Shown here: piece after piece, positions 5,332-6,941 of the stretch
Numbering within the stretch: position 1 is the first letter of the stretch
Layout: each line of letters starts with the position of its first letter
Assembly: GCA_964424205.1 (NCBI GenBank)
Contig: CAYRIF010000200.1
Coordinates: forward strand, 1 to 6,941
Direction of reading: 5' to 3'
Source of the DNA: CAYRIF01 sp964424205
GTDB lineage: Bacteria; Bacteroidota; Bacteroidia; Cytophagales; Cyclobacteriaceae
Length of the DNA stretch: 6,941 nucleotides
The notes under the pieces: generated by a model
Databases searched by the model: none
The model's input: the letters and a program-made list of their open reading frames with translations, nothing else
What the model was told of the DNA's origin: nothing
Program-made: the position numbers and the translations under genes

Positions 5332-6570
5332 ATGAGCGAAAAGATAAAATTAGATACCATTGAAGAAGCGATTGAAGCCATTAAAAATGAGCAGGTAATC
5401 ATTGTAGTGGATGATGAGGATAGAGAAAACGAAGGAGACTTTATATGTGCGGCAGAATGCATTACTCCAGAGATAGTGAACTTCATGGCGACGCATGGTC
5501 GAGGGTTGATTTGCACTCCTCTAATCGAGGAACGATGTGATGAATTAGATTTGGAACTGATGGTGGGTACCAATACGGCACTGCATGAGACACCTTTTAC
5601 CGTCTCTGTAGATTTGAACGGACATGGATGTACCACAGGTATTTCGGCGAGTGACCGTGCGAAAACAATCAGGGCATTGGTGAACCCAAATACAAAACCA
5701 GGAGATTTAGGTCGCCCTGGGCATATTTTTCCGCTGAAAGCTAAAAAAGGAGGCGTGTTACGAAGAACTGGTCATACCGAAGCGACCATTGATTTTGCGC
5801 GGTTAGCGGGATTTCAGCCAGCTGGTGTTTTGGTGGAAATTATGAACGAAGATGGGACGATGGCGCGCCTGCCAAACCTCAGAAAAGTGGCGGATAAATT
5901 TAATTTGAAGTTAGTATCAATCAAGGATTTAATCACGTATAGGTTAAAGCATGAGAGCCTGATTACCCGTGAGGTGGAAGTGAAAATGCCAACACTATAT
6001 GGAGATTTTAAATTAGTGGCATATACGCAAACAAATACCGGAGATACGCATTTAGCTTTGGTAAAAGGAGAGTGGAAGGAAGATGAGCCTGTGATGGTGA
6101 GAGTCCATTCCTCATGTGTAACTGGTGATATTTTTGCTTCATTTCGATGTGATTGTGGCGGTCAACTGCACAATGCACTAGAGATGGTGGACAGCGCAGG
6201 AAAAGGCGTGGTACTATATATGAATCAAGAGGGGAGAGGCATCGGGCTGATTAATAAACTAAAAGCCTATAAACTGCAAGAGCAAGGAATGGATACGGTG
6301 GAAGCTAATTTGGAGTTGGGCTTTAGCATGGATAATAGAGATTACGGCGTAGGAGCGCAGATATTAAGAGATTTGGGTGTGCAAAAAATTAAATTAATTT
6401 CAAATAACCCGAAGAAAAGAGCAGGACTAATCGGTTATGGCTTGGAAATTGTAGAGAATATAGCAATTGAGATTGCGCCTAATGAGCATAATCATCATTA
6501 CCTCCAGACAAAAAGAGATAAAATGGGTCATATGATTCTGAAAGAGGAGGAAATAAGGGAGAGGAAATAA
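5332..6570 (+). CDS. ribBA: Bifunctional DHBP synthase / GTP cyclohydrolase II (RibBA)
   Basis: A 412-residue fusion that starts both branches of riboflavin synthesis. The RibB domain (about 1-205) makes 3,4-dihydroxy-2-butanone 4-phosphate from ribulose 5-phosphate. It shows the acidic loop DDEDRENEGD (27-36), HGRGLIC, RPGHIFPL and GHTEA (147-151, His148). The RibA domain (about 210-403) opens GTP. It shows the zinc ligands Cys262, Cys273 and Cys275, QEGRGIGL (299-306), Tyr313 and Arg336, which align with E. coli RibA residues 54, 65, 67, 105 and 128 at a constant offset of 208, plus NNPKK. Both halves look catalytically complete. Conserved sequence ends at MGHMIL; the last residues (EEEIRERK) and the stop codon are encoded by the tandem repeat that fills the rest of the window. 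The 39-bp gap after dnaG has no visible promoter, FMN riboswitch or clear Shine-Dalgarno, so co-transcription with dnaG is likely. Confidence 0.96.
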   Translation: MSEKIKLDTIEEAIEAIKNEQVIIVVDDEDRENEGDFICAAECITPEIVNFMATHGRGLICTPLIEERCDELDLELMVGTNTALHETPFTVSVDLNGHGCTTGISASDRAKTIRALVNPNTKPGDLGRPGHIFPLKAKKGGVLRRTGHTEATIDFARLAGFQPAGVLVEIMNEDGTMARLPNLRKVADKFNLKLVSIKDLITYRLKHESLITREVEVKMPTLYGDFKLVAYTQTNTGDTHLALVKGEWKEDEPVMVRVHSSCVTGDIFASFRCDCGGQLHNALEMVDSAGKGVVLYMNQEGRGIGLINKLKAYKLQEQGMDTVEANLELGFSMDNRDYGVGAQILRDLGVQKIKLISNNPKKRAGLIGYGLEIVENIAIEIAPNEHNHHYLQTKRDKMGHMILKEEEIRERK

Positions 6571-6941
6571 GACAAAAGACATAAGACTTTAGGACTTAGG
6601 ACAAAAATCTTATATGGTGAAAAGGGAAGTAGGGAAGTAGAGAAAAGGAAATAGGGAATGAATATCTTATATGAACCTTAAATGCCTTATATGGCTAGAA
6701 AAGGAAATAAGGAAACAGGGATTGGGGAGAGAGGAAATAAGACATAAGATTTTAGGACTTAGGACAAAAACCTTATATGGTGAAAAGGGAAATAGGGATT
6801 GAAATATCTTATATGAACCTTAAATGCCTTATATGGTTAGAAAAGGAAATAAGGAAACAGGGATTGGGGAGAGAGGAAATAAGACATTAGGACTTAGGAC
6901 AAAAATCTTATATGGTGAAAAGGGAAGTAGGGAAGTAGAGA
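6559..6941. repeat. Complex purine-rich tandem repeat array (2.4+ units, open at right edge)
   Basis: Three units start with GAGAGGAAATAAGAC at 6559, 6729 and 6871. Unit 1 is 170 bases, unit 2 is 142, and unit 3 is cut by the window edge after 71. Each unit has, in order, a GAC-heptamer tract, CTTATATGGTGAAAAGGG, a short GGGAAGTAG tract of variable length, ATCTTATATGAACCTTAAATG, CCTTATATGG(C/T)TAGAAAAGG, and GAAATAAGGAAACAGGG. CTTATATG occurs seven times (6609, 6666, 6686, 6772, 6808, 6828, 6907). The + strand is very purine-rich. Partial homology starts earlier, at 6548, inside ribBA. There are no regular unique spacers, so this is not CRISPR, and no supported gene lies in it. Units differ mostly by whole sub-repeat gains and losses, which suggests slippage or recombination. 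Confidence 0.88.
6571..6602 (+). repeat. Heptanucleotide GAC-phased microrepeat in array unit 1
   Basis: GAC recurs at 6571, 6578, 6585, 6593 and 6600, that is, steps of 7, 7, 8 and 7, with filler changing from AAAA and ATAA to TTTAG and TTAG. The matching tract has four steps in unit 2 (6741, 6748 as GAT, 6756, 6763) and three in unit 3 (6883, 6891, 6898). It is a nested short tandem repeat with a copy number that differs between otherwise similar units. Confidence 0.7.

Noticed and set aside
5235..5636. 133-codon minus-strand frame across the dnaG-ribBA junction
   Set aside because: It lies over the well-supported dnaG end and the RibB domain. The serine-rich, low-information translation is typical of an antisense shadow.
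6671..6802. Short ORF in the repeat beginning MNLKCLIWLEKEIRKQ (43 codons), with a 25-codon copy at 6813-6890
   Set aside because: It is created twice by the tandem repeat itself, ends at different points because of the heptamer variation, and has no ribosome binding site or recognisable family. It looks like incidental coding in repeat DNA.
6686..6835. CCTTATATGG resembles a CArG box, CC(A/T)6GG
   Set aside because: CArG boxes are eukaryotic MADS-factor sites. In bacterial DNA the match has no known meaning and comes from the repeat unit.
6559..6941. CRISPR array
   Set aside because: Repeats are long, unequal and contiguous with nested sub-repeats. There are no unique spacers of regular length and no cas genes nearby.

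Overview
The window reads as chromosomal DNA of a member of the Bacteroidota, most likely a marine or free-living Cytophagia/Flavobacteriia-like lineage. The lineage is inferred from protein character, not from a marker gene. The clues are a fused RibBA, a Mrp ATPase with an N-terminal MIP18 (DUF59) domain and a Bacteroidota-style ENMAYFTP segment without CxxC, a DnaG whose zinc ribbon has lost its ligands, a TAnnTTTG-type -7 element before dnaG, weak Shine-Dalgarno sequences, and intergenic repeats with TGTCAT(T/C)(T/C)CGA boundaries.

Layout. Positions 1-531 hold no credible gene. They are a mosaic of short palindromic repeats: two copies of a ~63-bp direct repeat, a REP-like unit on each strand, and several hairpins. 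A DinB-superfamily protein (532-993) and a DUF4126 membrane protein (1048-1617) follow on the + strand. Converging on them from the right is a two-gene minus-strand operon, mrp (2974-1880) followed by a small NifU C-terminal-domain protein (1868-1614). The stop codons of DUF4126 and the NifU-like gene overlap, and a hairpin with a T-rich tail covers that junction. A ~400-bp divergent intergenic region (2975-3372) carries a strong inverted repeat and a good dnaG promoter element. dnaG (3373-5292) and ribBA (5332-6570) run rightward with a 39-bp gap. From about 6548 to the right edge (6941, and presumably beyond) lies a purine-rich complex tandem repeat whose first unit supplies the last codons and stop of ribBA.

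Function. The mrp/NifU-like pair forms a coherent Fe-S cluster trafficking module. dnaG (replication priming) and ribBA (first steps of both branches of riboflavin synthesis) are housekeeping genes that are probably co-transcribed by proximity and not functionally linked. The DinB-like and DUF4126 proteins have no assigned role.

I see no convincing new multi-gene system. The parts most worth a second look are the evolving repeat array overwriting the ribBA 3' end, the modular REP mosaic at the left edge, the zinc-less primase, and the division of cysteine motifs between Mrp and its small partner.
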